Of a DNA stretch of 64,000 bases, positions 10,579 through 23,800 are shown piece after piece; the first letter of the stretch is position 1, and every line of letters starts with the position of its first letter. Where the stretch lies: assembly GCA_023213395.1 (NCBI GenBank), contig CM041465.1, positions 124,937,741 through 125,001,740 on the forward strand. The letters run 5' to 3'. The translations under genes were made by a program, and so were the position numbers. The notes below the pieces were generated by a model, which had not been told where the DNA came from, did no database searches, and saw only the letters and a list, made by a program, of their open reading frames with translations. The DNA is from Cycas panzhihuaensis (lineage: Eukaryota; Cycadophyta).

Positions 10579-10836
10579 TGTTATAAGCCTCCTTAAGTGC
10601 TAATTAAGTAATTAAATATCAAAGAAGAGGTAGCTTGAATGGTTGTAACTACTTATGAAAGGACCCTATTATGTATATATAAATAAACCCTCAATTGTAA
10701 TATTCATCATCATTTATTCTTTTATCAATCAATTAATTAGTCAATTAACTATTAATATACTTTCAAGAATGTGTGTGCTCTCAATTACTCTCTAAAACTC
10801 AAAAATTGCTTCCAATTATGAATAAATTTCATAAGA
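10579..10836 (+). repeat. 3' LTR of element A
   Basis: About 258 bp, matching the right part of the LTR at 1178-1580 (GGTTGTAACTACTTATGAAA, TATACTTTCAAGAATGTGTG). It lacks the duplicated 5' part. With the LTR at 1178 it encloses gag and protease only. Confidence 0.75.
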
Positions 10837-11604
10837 TATTCCATTATACAACATAATCCTTTACACATATCGTGATGTAAACATCCCTTATTATAAAACA
10901 TAGGTCCATGCAATATCCCATTAAATGTGAGGGATGCACCTTGAAATACTTTACACTTTATATACTATAGTTGAGCACTATGTAACATTAGAATTGAGGT
11001 ACATATGGTTGTAAATATTTAGAGTCCATATGCTTAATGCTTGTAAATATTATAAACATTGAAGTACACAAATAATGAAATGTGGCTAGATTGCTCAAAG
11101 GATAAGAGGAAGGCACTTGACCTAAATAAATGAGCAATCTTAAGGAGTAGAATACAATAATTAATTCCTACATTAATACATGTCCATTAGAAAGCAATTA
11201 GTTTTAATATAAGTAACAAGGTAATGATGAAGATCCATGTTGTGTGTCTAATTAAACCTCTCAACAATGAGATTTTTATAAGTTTAACCCTAAACACCCT
11301 TAATGATTCAAAAGTCGATTAATAATTTAAGTTGGTTATTCTTTAATATAAGTCTAAGAAGTAATGAAGGATTTCAATTTTCTCTCTTCTATATTTTCCC
11401 TCTCTATTATTTCCATTTCATAAAATGAGGAGAGTTAGGTTAAACCTTCCCTAGAGGAGTGGTGTATGTAATACCCCTTGAATGAGTGATCAATTTTAGT
11501 GTCATTGCTAAATCATCACTCCGATATGATGTTAGAGACATTAGTATGATGTTAGGAGAGTCATAACTACCACAATTTATATGCAAACTTACCATGCATA
11601 TTTT

Positions 11605-11775
11605 ATGATTGCAGTGTGATGCCATTGAGTAATTATGTGAAATTTCATAAGGTAATGCCATAGGGGTAGTGTAGCACTATTGACTATTATCATCATGTGA
11701 TGCCAATGCGTAATGTGATGTCATTGATTATTATTATGGTGTGATGCCACTAGACAGAGCATTGCATATTACTTT
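11605..11775 (+). repeat. Irregular short repeats of a GTGATGCCA motif
   Basis: Variants of GTGATGCCATTG and GTAATGCCAT recur at least five times at uneven spacing, in alternating contexts with ATTGACTATTATCA. It looks like a decayed minisatellite. Confidence 0.5.
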
Positions 11776-12954
11776 AGTAAAGCATCATGATTAATGCAAT
11801 ATAGTGAGTAGCTAAAAGGACCTTGATCTTGTCTATAGATGGGACGTTGAAGTATACTAAATCCAAATTAAGCTGAGAAGCCTAGTCGATCCCTAGAGAG
11901 CCTCTCCCATAATGGGCATTTTTATCTAAATATGCAACTCAAGTAAAAATAGGAATTAGAAATTTGAAAATAATATCCATTCATTCAAGTCAAGCACCTT
12001 AGCTTCAGGGTAGGTTCTCATGATAAGCTCTAATGGTTAAGTGATGAAACTCTTTTGATTGATTTGGTTTTCCTTATATAAAGATATGTTTTCTTACTTA
12101 AAGATTATGTAATTAATTTTATATCGATGGCATCTTGTTATGAAGGTACATTGAGATGTTATTCTAATATTCTTAAGTCAAATGATATGATGTGATGGAT
12201 TAACTTAAATTGGTAAATATATGTCTTTATTTGATTGATTATATATCATTATTACTATATTATATAAGCAAAGTCAAGATCTTATAAAGACCTAAAAGGA
12301 CACCTTATTGGTGTTTAGCTAATATTATATTAATGTTGACTACAAGTTAGACATTATACGTTGATATTCTAGTGTTAATTGTCTTAATGTTAAAATCCCC
12401 ATGTCGATGCTTCATCACCATTTTTCTAATGTCTATGCCTTTTAGCATTATGAATAGATGAAATGATATATATGAGTCAAGAAATCAATATCAATTCATT
12501 ATTCCAGCAATCTTATCTCAACTTCTTAACTTGAGTGCTTGATTAGCATCATGCTATCAATATAACCTTACCTTGTTAACATTGTATTGAATGTTAATAG
12601 AAGACTATAGCCTTTCATTATTATGTCCTATGTGTTTCACTTATCATGAAGGGATAAACTCTACATTGCATAAAGTGATGAGCAAAATAATGCACACTAA
12701 GAGCATAATGAGCTGAGGATAATGCCAATGAAATGTCATTATAAACTAAGATCATAAAGTAAGGAAAACATTATTGACATAATAATTATATTTATAGTCA
12801 AAACTTGCCAAATAATACTTGTGATTGTTAGCATGGCATGATGTTTGCTTATCCTATAGATTCCACTATATAAGAAGAAGAAAATTTGGAGCTTAGGCAA
12901 TCCCAGGAAGGTAAGTAATAAGATTAGATATTAGAAGGAAGTTTGCTTCCTATA

Positions 12955-13022
12955 ACTAATATAAGAGAGAGAGAAGCAGAGATAAAGACATAGAGACAAA
13001 GACAGAGAGAAAGAGAGAGATG
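12955..13022 (+). repeat. Purine-rich GA microsatellite
   Basis: A run of AGAGAGAGAGAAGC and related GA/GACA units with almost no pyrimidines. Confidence 0.7.
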
Positions 13023-14599
13023 CTACTAACCTTGTATACTATTGACCTAGCATCCTACTAGCCTTAAAGGACATTGACCTGATATTTAGTCTTATATTAT
13101 TGTATCATTTCCAAGCCATAAGCATGTATATGAATAAGAAAATAAGACTATAAATACATAATAAATATATCTTTCTTAGTTATGACAAGTTATATGAAAG
13201 AGGCAAATATTATTTAATTAATAATAAGACCATATGTACACATTGACAAGTATAATTAATATGAAGTCAAGGGACTAATTAGTTTCCTTTTTTATTAAAA
13301 AATAAACACTTATAAATAGAATATGTATAAATCACAATTGACTCTTACCTTAACCATGTGTAGAGGCATTGACCTCATAGTTGACATGACTTGTACCCAA
13401 TAAAATATGAAATGTGAGTGGTGTAATGGACATAGATAAGCTATTAAAATTATTCTCCTCTTCTATCTCATTTGAAGGAAAGAAAATCCTACATATAAAT
13501 AAACTATTTTTATAAGGAAAATATACTTCAATATCTCAATATAAACAAATCATAATAGTCTCCTTAGGGGGGTCAATGAGAGTAAGAAATCATATAATTA
13601 AAAAAATTAGATAACAAATGGCTTAATTCTTCTTCTTAAAACATTCTCTTTAAAAAAAATTCTTCTTCTTCAAATTATAATTATTGTAAATGAAGTGTAA
13701 GAAATGAGTTTATATATCTTAATTTTGTATCAAAACTCAAATAAAAGTTAGCTCACAACATCTCAAATATCATTAATGTTATTTTCACAATGACTAAGGC
13801 TAACCTAGTTTCCAAAATTATGATCTAAGATTTTGAATGACCTAAAATGCTACCTATTTTTTGGGGAAATGCCTCTAGTTTCTTGGTTCTTTGAAAATTG
13901 ACTTAAAACCCCATTAAAAAAATATTAAAATTTCTTAAAATTTGACTTGTGAAATCTTTAAGATATCCTCTATCTATCCATGACTATATAGTTTAATTTC
14001 AAGTGTTAATAATGATAGATATATTAAGGAATACATTAAAAGACTCAATTTTCTATTACAAAAATGTATCAATTATGGACATGGATAGAGCCTAAACTCC
14101 TTTCCTTACACGATTATAGGCTCTAGTAAGGATGTGGATAAAATTAATCACTAGAGGATACATGTATATTCATCCTCTAAATTGAATCAAGGTTGCTTAC
14201 TTTGTGCCCAACCTATTGTACTTCAAAGTCTAAAGAAATAGGAAGATGCAAAGAACTAATTAATCTAGTTAATAAAAGATTATAGGTGTGATATATTTAA
14301 AACCTCTAGTAACATGAATAAAGAATAATTAAGTGATTTGCTTATACTAAGCATAGAATTGTGCCTTTAATTGCTAATGAAATTACTATTTTAGAATTAT
14401 GAGAATGGTACACATCGACTACATTTTAGGCACAATACTAAAAAAGGCATGTCAAGCATGAATATTCGTTATACCAAATGGGAATTTAATTCAAATTTTA
14501 TAGAGAAGATCATGATGAATGAAACTATAAAATGAAGTAACAATTTGAAGCACTATTCAAGCAAGAGAAGATGCTTTTATAAATATGTTATTTATTTAA

Positions 14600-15270
14600 A
14601 TACACAAGAAAAATATGTAGATAAATTAGTGGATGATAAAAATTATGCATCCTCATGAAGGTTTAAAAGTTTTCCTCCTCATCATGCTTTAAGACCCATA
14701 AATTATCCAAGTGCTCCACAAAATATGATTTAGTCATTTTGTGGTAGATGTTCTCCACCATCACTACATAGGTACTCATCATAAATTTATCCTCCTCAAT
14801 CCTATAGATTCCAATCATATCCACCATCATGTAATTCATAATGAAAACTCATGTATGGATATTATCCACATGAGGACATATAGAACAATGCCATATGTCA
14901 TTCAAGAAGTTGATAAGCAGTAATTCATTTAATGTGCCTATTATTCTCCAAGTACTAACATTACCTCTAGTCTAATAGCGAAAATCTAATGGTAAATTTA
15001 TAACTCCTAGGACAAATGTTCATATAGCATTACCTATATAGGTTGTCCCAAATCTAGTAACAACACCTTTGCATACAATTATAACATTAGAGGAAATGCC
15101 TTACTAGAATGATGGTGATGTTTAAAGAATAAGTTTAATTAAAAACTTAGGAATTCTAGATATATCATAGCTAAGTGAAATATGTGAGGGTATTACTCAA
15201 ACCTTTTGGTCCTATAAAGCAATGATCGAGTTGGGTCCAAGGACATCTATAGGATTCTAAATAGAGATGT
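14600..15270 (+). pseudogene. Decayed coding-like segment rich in proline, serine and tyrosine
   Basis: One plus-strand reading gives SPPSLHRYSS, YPPQSYRFQSYPPSC and YGYYPHED between stops, near 14750-14880. A Pro/Tyr-rich repeat of this kind could be a gag linker or a fragment of a host proline-rich protein. I cannot assign it. It lies directly left of element B and may be the site B entered. Confidence 0.25.
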
Positions 15271-15575
15271 TACATTAATGAGCCACTACAATAGGAAATT
15301 TCTCAAGCAAAATAGATTGTGCAATGAAAAATAAACAAAATGTAAGTTCATAAATAAAACATAAGAATGTAAAATAATAAATCCAAGCAAATAAAGATAA
15401 AAATAAGTAGATAACAGGATTAATTTTATTGAATCCTAGCGCCAAAGTTCCCAATGAGATTAACCCATTATCTAATAATATCTAACAATTTTTCCATAAG
15501 GCCCTACCTTGTTTAAATATAGCATTTATTATTACCATTAATTTCATTATTTAATATGGCATTAGGGTTATTACA
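15270..15575 (-). repeat. 3' LTR of B (left edge uncertain)
   Basis: The last 155 bases align with 18470-18629. Further left the match is weak, and the 812-bp length of the partner LTR suggests this copy is truncated or badly decayed. Confidence 0.5.
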
Positions 15576-15588
15576 AGTCCCCCTTTCT
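15576..15588 (-). other. Polypurine tract of B
   Basis: The plus strand reads AGTCCCCCTTTC, that is GAAAGGGGGACT on the element strand, next to the LTR end. ACTTTACCCTTGAAGTG follows inside, the counterpart of the motif in G1 and C. Confidence 0.6.
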
Positions 15589-17803
15589 TTATATTACTTT
15601 ACCCTTGAAGTGTTTTTATTAGCCCTACTAGTACCAATAATTGTTATTTAGCATATTGACTAACATATTATGTAATGGATCCCTAATAGTCTTCCCCTTC
15701 TCAGATGCATTGCCCATGAAATATAGGAGAGATAGCATACTTCCTAAGACTACCACTAACTAAGGCCATGATATGATAAGACATTAAGCCATCTTTATGC
15801 TACCTTCTTGAGTCAACAAATAGATCATATGTGCTATGGGTTATAACTTCCTCCTTCTTGAGGCTTAATGTGTTATTTTCATATTTCATCCTTAGGGAGT
15901 TGGCCTTAAAGGTCGGGGTGGAGGAGTGGAGCTTCTTCGAAATAGGGAAATGTTATTATTATGAATAAATAATAAAGGATGGGAAATATGGTCAAGATCT
16001 CAAGAATAGGGGTGGGGCTAATTAGTATGATAAGACCTTTATATGTGGACAAGAGGCCTAGAAGGTGATGTAACTAAATATGGGGGGAAAGTATTTATAG
16101 AGAGATGATGAGTTAATAGAGAGGAATCTAGTTTAGGTGAGTGATATATGAAAAACTTTTAAGTAGTGAGATGGTTTATATAGAGGGATGTTGTAGAAAG
16201 ATGAGAGGAATTTGAGAATAAGAGTGTTTGAGTAACTTATGTAGTGGGGTGAGCCAAAAGGGGTGTAGAGAGTTAATAAGAAAAGAGTGAGAGATAAGGC
16301 ATATAGGATATGACATGTGCTTTTTATAGATGATAATTATATAAGATAAGTATATAGGAATGAGAGGGTGATGGGGTGATGACATAAGATATGCAAGATT
16401 AGGAAAAGGAGGAATATAATATAGATGTATGGATAATTGAACTAAGGATAAAGGTGACGTGTTAGAGGTAAGACTAGGGAATAATATGTATGGAGGGTTG
16501 GTAAGGTAAAAGGGGATAAGTGATGAGGAAAATAGTAAGCATTTTATAAGGTTAGGAGTGAGGCTAGGAAATGACAGGTGAGAGGGTTATAAGAGGCAAC
16601 TAAGGGATGAGGGATACTTATTCCTTATGAGACAAAGACTCTAATGGACTCATGTAAGGGAAAGATGTGTGAATAAGAGATGATGGGAGTATCTAAAAGA
16701 GATATGTGGAGGAGTGCACAAGGAAGGATGATGGAAGGCAAGTGTGTTGCTTATAAGGTAGGTTGGGAGATGTCAGAGACAAAAATGAAGATGAATCCTT
16801 ATGTCGATGGGTGGATGCATGTTAAATGCCTTAGAAGGTATGGAAAATGGGGGATGGATAAGATGAAAGGGGACATCATGATGACAACGTGAGTGTACCT
16901 TTCTATTTAGAGAATCCCTAATAGATAATTCATGGCTTGAGGAGGATAACAAGTAGGAAATCTTAGGTGGGATCATGATCTTGTTCATAAAAGGATTAGA
17001 ATTGAGAAGCTTAGGTATAAGAATTATGAACTCCTAATAGGTGGGGGGTGCAAGATTTTTGAGATCTATATGAAGTGGGAACTCAAAAGTAACTAAAAAG
17101 GCTACTAAAGGAAATGGAATTATGTGAAATAGAATCTAAACCATTAACAATTACATTATTTATGCCAACTTGTTATCCTAATTTTATGGATGAGTCATCT
17201 ACTTCATCTTCAAGCATATTAGTTTGCTCTTATTCCAATTAATTAGAAGAATATTTCTTTTTAACATACTCATTTGAGTCAATTTGTTGCTCTGACTTCA
17301 TGGTTGATTCACATTCATGGTGCTTCATGGTAAGTTTTGTCTCTTCCCCAAATTATCCATTTATAGTCCTCCTTTACTTGGTTCGAATATATTGGTTGAT
17401 TCTTCTTCTAATTGTTCAAAGTAGATCTCTTCCTTATTTAGTACATACACGATGTGATTTTTCATGTAATTTCTACCTGGCCTCTCTCTACACATTTGTG
17501 ATCTTTTCACATGAAACTATTACCTTGTTAAAAATTTTAGCTAGTACTTCAAGTATCTCTAGAGATATTTCCATTTTTTAAATAGAAAAATTACCAAAAC
17601 TATTACCACTTGAGATCAATAGAGTGTTAGGAAAATTGTTAGAAATAACAACTCCAAATATGGAACAAAGAATGACTTATATTCTCAACAAGAGGTAATC
17701 ATCAAAAACTTTAATGCCCAAGTCAAAATCTCACCTCAAAAATAAAATAATACTCCAAGGTAGATAAAAAATATTTCAAATAGTGACTACACCATATAAC
17801 TTA
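15589..17803 (-). other. Internal region of B, strand-asymmetric, mostly non-coding
   Basis: 15850-17100 is strikingly G/A-rich on the plus strand (C/T-rich on the element strand), which creates long but meaningless open frames. 17160-17580 changes to a C/T-rich plus strand, and its minus-strand reading includes ANMLEDEVDDSSIKLG, an acidic stretch with stops around it. The same two-part composition recurs in element C. Confidence 0.45.
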
Positions 17804-17815
17804 GTTGTGATACCA
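17804..17815 (-). other. Primer-binding site of B
   Basis: The minus strand reads TGGTATCACAAC, 10 of 12 matches to the initiator-Met PBS, again 2 nt from the LTR. Confidence 0.6.
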
Positions 17816-17817
17816 CT

Positions 17818-18629
17818 TAAAATAATTACTTAGGGTAAAGGATAAAAATCAATAAACATTCTATGTTGAATGTTCTAATATAATATTAATAAAATTCAAA
17901 CCTAATGCCATTGAAAAAAAGGTGCCAAGTGAGAAGGTTGGGGGGAGCGTGGCAGGGTGGGGAATGGAAATGAAATTTCGAAGACCCGTGCACAAATGAA
18001 TTTTTATGACAATTGAATTCCTACAATTTCTTGAATGGACATGGTAGTAGATCCTTAGTGAGTAGTAAATATAATGATGGAAGAGGCAACCCTTGCTAGA
18101 TGATATTAAGAGGGTATGAGAGGTTGTTGTCTTTCTACTAAGGGAAATTTCATGCTTTCTTGGCCCACTAAATCCAATGGGAACTATCACTACTTAGAGA
18201 TCTAGATGGAATTTATAAATTATAATTATTTGCTAATTGCCCATGGTAAGGACAATTTGCAATTAGGTCATTTGATGGAAAAATATAATGTAAATTCATG
18301 CAGGGTTTAAAAAAGAGGATTGGTATGTTAAAACAATGCCATACCATAACTAAGCAAAATCAATAAAGTCAAATAATAGTCAGTAGATACCGATTGTAAT
18401 GTTTCCAAGGAAGATGCTACATCGAGAATCCATAGCAATAAGTAATTTCTCCTATAAAATGAGTATCTAACAAGTTAAATTTAGTCAAAGCATAACACCA
18501 AAGTGCCAAAGTATTAAACCATTATCCAAATAATATCTGATTATTCATCCATAAGGCCCCTCCTTTTTAAATATAACATTAATTGTTAGAGTTGACTTCA
18601 TCATTTAATATGGTGTTAAGTTTATTACA
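17818..18629 (-). repeat. 5' LTR of B
   Basis: About 812 bp from next to the PBS to the TTATTACA end. It is much longer than the LTRs of G1, G2 or C. Confidence 0.55.
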
Positions 18630-19899
18630 TCATCTATGGCACATGAGCAATAATAAGTAGGCAGAGAAGATGAGCTAAAATTTGGAAGAAAACCTAAAAA
18701 GTAGTTGATGACACTACTTGGTATCCATGTAAGCAAAAAGAAGTAGATTGAAATAAAGTAATAAAAAAAATCTATCTAAAAGGCACCCATATGGTACATT
18801 TGATGGCATTCCTCCCTGCCCACAAAGATTGAAAATACATAAGAAAAATGAAGATTTCTACTTATAATAACTAGTATATCAATGCATCCGTAGATGTACA
18901 AAAAAATGGTTATTATAAAGAATACCTTTATAACATCCCAATGAACCATCATTACTTGTTTCTTCCTTGTATTTCATTTGAGTTGTTTCTTAGAGCAATT
19001 CTCCATCCCAAATAGAGGTATATTAATTTGATGTTCCCTCTAGAACCTTGGGTAGAATGTTTACAACTCTATGTTCCTATGAAGGATTATGCATCACAAT
19101 AAATACCAATGTAAGGCTATTCATTATAAGAAGAAACTCAATTACCCATTATTAATTCAAAGTTGTGATCAATACTTAATGTAATTCTAAATATGTTCCC
19201 TACCAAACTTAACTAGGTCATCCCATATGAAAAAAGTTAATTATTTAGCTAATAGAGTATAAATCTCTGTACCCCATTCTTATTTCTAATCAATTTTCAC
19301 TCCCATGTATAAGATTCATTCTATTTGATTCTAATCCAACCTCCTCATATGTGTTTCCATCGTGCATACTTTTCTCAATGTTTCCAACGTCATCTCCAAA
19401 AGATTCATCGTTATCATTCATGTTGAAATATTTGCTTGAACTCTTAAGACAACTCACACTCTTATACTCATGCATGCTTCTATTATCATAGGAAATTTAT
19501 ATATGATAGTAGTTAGTATTAAGATTGTATACCTCATATGTCCCTTGAAGCCAATTCATTAAAAAGATACATATATTACCATCTTCTAAACTAATATTTG
19601 CCCTAATTTTTTTGTAACTATAAGGTTCATACTCATAGGGGTGATTCGTGCTTGTAGCATCCTCAATGTAACATAATGCATTTAGTCTCATTATAAGAGG
19701 AACTAGCAGTTTTCTCACTATGGATGATGGTGCTCAAAGTTTCATCCAGTATCTTTTAGTAGGTTGATCCCTTACATTCCATTAGAAGTTATTTCCGATA
19801 ATATGAGTGTAAAGATCCTCTTTTACTAGTCTTATAAATATTCTATATTGTATAACCAAAGGCAACCAAGCAGCGTTGGGTAGAATGGGCCCCCACTTA
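18630..19899. other. No gene recognised
   Basis: AT-rich. Short open frames such as 19290-19475 and 19497-19718 (minus) have no family features I can name. Confidence 0.4.
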
Positions 19900-20650
19900 T
19901 CACTTAGACTACAGTAAGCTCAAGAGTGTTAACTATCCACGTGAAATCTACCTTAAGGCTTGGAACCACCACTATAGGCATGTTCTTCTAATTGGCTAGT
20001 ATGATTGAATAGATGGAAGGCTCCATGGTGGAGCATCTTAATTTCTTCCATATGTGCTCACATAACACATTAACACATGGGCCACTATCTATAATTGTAC
20101 CATTTGTTATTCTTCTCATTACTTTTATGGATATTTTTGGATCCTCATTTACTAAGGGTAGTATGTTCTAAAGACTTTACATTGTATTATCTAACAAAAA
20201 TGACGGCAGTGCTACCATTTCTAGCAACTTTATCACTCTTGTTGGTGGAGTTGTTAAATCTGGTTATCCTACTAGATGTTACATAAACACATCTTTAAGA
20301 TGGAAGGTTAGGACTTATACGTCCTCTCCTTTCGCATACTTGTTTAATTTATAGTCTCTTCTCCTAAGGGTAGTTTTTTTTAGTTGCTTAAGCTAATTCA
20401 TCTAAGTCCTTTTCCCTTTTTTGGATTGCGATAATTAGATTCAATCACTTGGGCTTTGGCTCTACTTTCAGTTTGCTAATTAATAGATAGAGTTATTTAT
20501 GGGTTGACTTAAATGATGGATGTTAAATTACAAGTTTTATGAGGGCCAATCTTTACAGTTATGATCCTTTAGCATAATTCTAACATGTGTAAACATACCT
20601 TTTTGGTGTTCTTATAAGGGCATTCAATCTACCATTATCCAAACTCTAGA
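19900..20650 (-). pseudogene. Retroelement aspartic protease fragment, with possible gag upstream
   Basis: Near 20070-20095 the minus strand reads NGTIIDSGPCVNVLCEHIWK, a retropepsin-like active site (DSG) followed by a helix found in many plant gypsy proteases. The text continues with LRCSTMEPSIYSIILAN. Upstream, near 20575-20600, LKDHNCKDWP looks like the second half of a zinc knuckle with its last cysteine replaced. No RT is visible on either side. It is a truncated gag-protease relic unrelated in detail to G1 or G2. Confidence 0.5.
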
Positions 20651-20823
20651 TAAAACAAACATTTTTCTATTGGTTTTCTCTTCTTAAATACATCATATGT
20701 GTCATTACTTGTATATGCTATTTTGGGTGTGCAACCCATTGACCACATTAACCAAGGGTAGTTCTATGTTTGTCAAGGTAATATTCGATGTTATTTTGAT
20801 TTAGTACCTCACATGTGTACATA

Positions 20824-20824
<1 letters not shown>

Positions 20825-20866
<42 letters not shown>
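20825..20866. repeat. (TA)n microsatellite
   Basis: About 42 bp of uninterrupted TA dinucleotides. Confidence 0.97.
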
Positions 20867-20869
<3 letters not shown>

Positions 20870-23800
20870 TGTCACCCTTTGGTTGTTCTATTTCATATGT
20901 TTTGTAATTTTTGTTTGGTCATCTTTTCTTAAGCTTCTTAGGCTAATTCTACTATAGGTGCCTCAACTTCCCCATTACTTTTGATATTTGTTACCCCTTC
21001 ATGTAATGTGTCTACTCTTAACTCCTATGTCTCCTCATTAAGCTATCTAAACATGTTAGATTCACAGGAAGCTACTTCCTAATTATTTATTTGGGCCTTA
21101 AATCTTAATAGCAAGTCACATGCTTTCCCACAGCCATATCCAATTAGTGTTATCTTAATCGTTCTTGCATTTTAGTCAATAACCTATCCAAAAAATCTTT
21201 ATAGGAGGTAATTGAGAATTACATCTTTTGAGATCATGTTCATTACAATGATATTTATTCTACTCTCATAATTTAGTATTAATTATCCATGTCACTTTCA
21301 TGTAAAGCACAAATAATTACTTGCCTTCTTATGAACTTTTAAAAGCACTATAAAAATTGTCATAATATCATCCTAAAATAGGAAATTAATGTCATGGTTT
21401 TAATAGCACACCAAGGTGACACTTATCACTATTCATAAGAAGCAACCCCTAATGCTAATTTTAGAGGTGATTCCCTTTATAGTGACCAAATTTCTAAGGA
21501 GGACTAGATGTTTTATAGGGTTGCCCATACCATCCAAGACAAGGTGACTTAATCCATTATCATTTTGATAAATGATATTTTGGACTAATTACCACATTGT
21601 TCCCCCTCATAACTAATGTTGATTCTAGTTTCCTTATGAATAGTGCATTTGTATCAAATGTCCCGAGTGCTTTTTGGATAGACTGGAGTTTCTACTTATG
21701 GTATCTACATTACCATTGATGTAACAAATAAGAATTGCTCTTCTTCTACCATTGGTAATGTCTATTTGTGAGATGTATTAAATAGTTGTCAAGTGGGGGA
21801 AAAAAATGATATATGTTGTAAAACCTTCGATTGCTTTTTCATTATTATTAGTTGAGCTCCCTAAACTTTCTTTTGAGCTTATCTCTTAATGTTGAATATA
21901 TCCCTCCAACATAGGGGCTCCTCTAAGATTCAAATGATTGTCATACCTTCTCTAGGGGTTACTAATTCATTCAATGTTGTAGTAAATCCATTACTTATTT
22001 GGCATGTTTCTAGAGTGGGGCATTTTGCATCTATAACTTGTCTTTTTTGAATTTTTGGTCAAGTTTTCCCTAGTTTTACCAATCTTTAGGGTCTTATTTT
22101 CCTTATGACATCCATCTTATTCTTTTGCCCATCTTATTGCTCATTTCTGATTGGATTCTATTATTATTTTATTTAAATGTTGTTCAGATAACATTAGATT
22201 GCCCCTTGGTTGCCATAACTTTCAGACCATGCCATATGAAAAACATCTAAGATCTTTGATATTCTAATCATACATTTGCAAGTGTTGTAATCACAGTATG
22301 TTAGATGTACTTAAGTTATAGGATCAATGATTACTAGTGAACACTACCCACAACTTTATGATTGCTACCCAATTCAAATTAATAATAGGTACCTATCAAT
22401 AACTCTTCATGTTCTAATTTGATAGAATGGCCAAAATGTCTTTGTCTTGAATAGTGTTGCATAAAAATGAACTTATTCTAATGTGCAAATATTATGCCTA
22501 GAATATGCATTATTCCAACACATTATACACAAGTTTCCCTTGTACCTCAAATTGTGCTAGATGCTAACTATATTACTACACTCAACTCTCCCACTGAACA
22601 AAATGTGAGAGTGCTTGTTTTGATCATTCCAATAGGTGTGACTCCCCAAGGAACAAAATTTGGTCACAACTATGATCATATATATGCAAACAATTGTGAT
22701 GAATACACATACATATGTGTACCCTTGATATGCAAGCATATACTTATATATAAGTATACGTGTGTAAATATATACATATCCATTCATCAAGGTTAAACAC
22801 ATCACTTTGATTTTTGCACAATAGATGCAATTTTCATCTACTTACTCATGTCTTATTCTTTCTATGTCTCATCCTAGTTGTTTGCCCCATTCTTCTTTGT
22901 TTTAGTACAACCACTCCTCTATATTCATCATTTTTGAAGTCCTCAATTGTTCTCTAGCCCACCATCCCCATCATGATTTGCTTATTCCCTACACATTACA
23001 ATCATCCTTGTAACCTTATTCGTCCATTCCATATCAAAGATTTATGCTAACTAACCCTAATTCCTACCCTTCATACCATTTGTTTTACGCATGACCATGC
23101 CCACTATTTCTACACGTAGTTGCTTAAAAGCTAGAAACAAGTAGTGCCCCCTTACTCCTAACCATTTTCTTCTTGTGCATTTAAGTTGTTCACAATGACA
23201 TATTAGACACTAAGTTTGAATTGTATTCAACTCACTTATAATAGCATGGGTAAAGTTGATTATTGTTGTTATAAGCCTTAGCACTCTATGGAAATTATAC
23301 AAGCAAGTCCATGCTTTAGTGTTTTCAGGTACTTAATTGGCCTTGTATTATAACCATGCCTATTGCATATTTATTGGATACATTGTCTTGCCTTATCCAA
23401 GGTAATTTAAAGTTTCAAATCATGTCATCATAGCTAGTAAAAGGAAATAAAAGTTATCGAAGCCAACTTCGATGGAGTTTTCAAGAAGCTCCATGGGCTC
23501 TACTTTCAACTGCTTAGGCATCATGCTCTAAATTGAAAAAAGTAGGGTAGATCAAATGCACATCTATATGCTCTTTTTCAAGTGGTTGTGATCAAGGTAA
23601 TTATGCCATTTAATAATTAATTTATCATTATTTCAACACTAGAAAAAAAAAGCATGGCCATGAATTCAATGACCATTATTTTTATTAATATCCCTATTCA
23701 AAATTATTGAAATATGCTTTATCAATCTAACAAATATAATTCATTAGTTTCACTATTTGTCAATTAGTTAAAACTCTTGTCTATTTGTCTTCTCTTTTCC

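Larger units (their letters stand above)
10837..14600. other. Decayed AT-rich DNA, no gene recognised
   Basis: All frames are short and composition-driven. Visible items are a cluster of irregular TGTGATGCCA-type repeats (11605-11775) and a purine microsatellite (12955-13022), listed separately. Confidence 0.5.
15270..18629 (-). mobile_element. Pol-less LTR retrotransposon B (LARD-like)
   Basis: Right LTR 17818-18629 and the matching end of a left LTR (about 15270-15575; only the last 155 bases are confidently aligned) share CATAAGGCCC, TTTAAATATA and an ending GTTTATTACA/GGTTATTACA. A PBS lies just inside the right LTR and a pyrimidine tract (minus-strand PPT) just inside the left one, so the element points to the minus strand. 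The 2.2-kb interior has no RT, protease or integrase. Its layout and interior style resemble element C. It must have depended on proteins made elsewhere. Confidence 0.65.

Noticed and set aside
16176-16988. Open frames on both strands in element B
   Set aside because: They come from the strong purine/pyrimidine strand asymmetry, which removes stops; the proteins are low in complexity.
18630-18634. TSD for element B (TCATC after the right LTR)
   Set aside because: The left edge of B could not be fixed, so no matching copy can be assigned with confidence.
22494-22805. Overlapping open frames on opposite strands
   Set aside because: Nearly coextensive frames on both strands over a TA-rich run; no protein family features.
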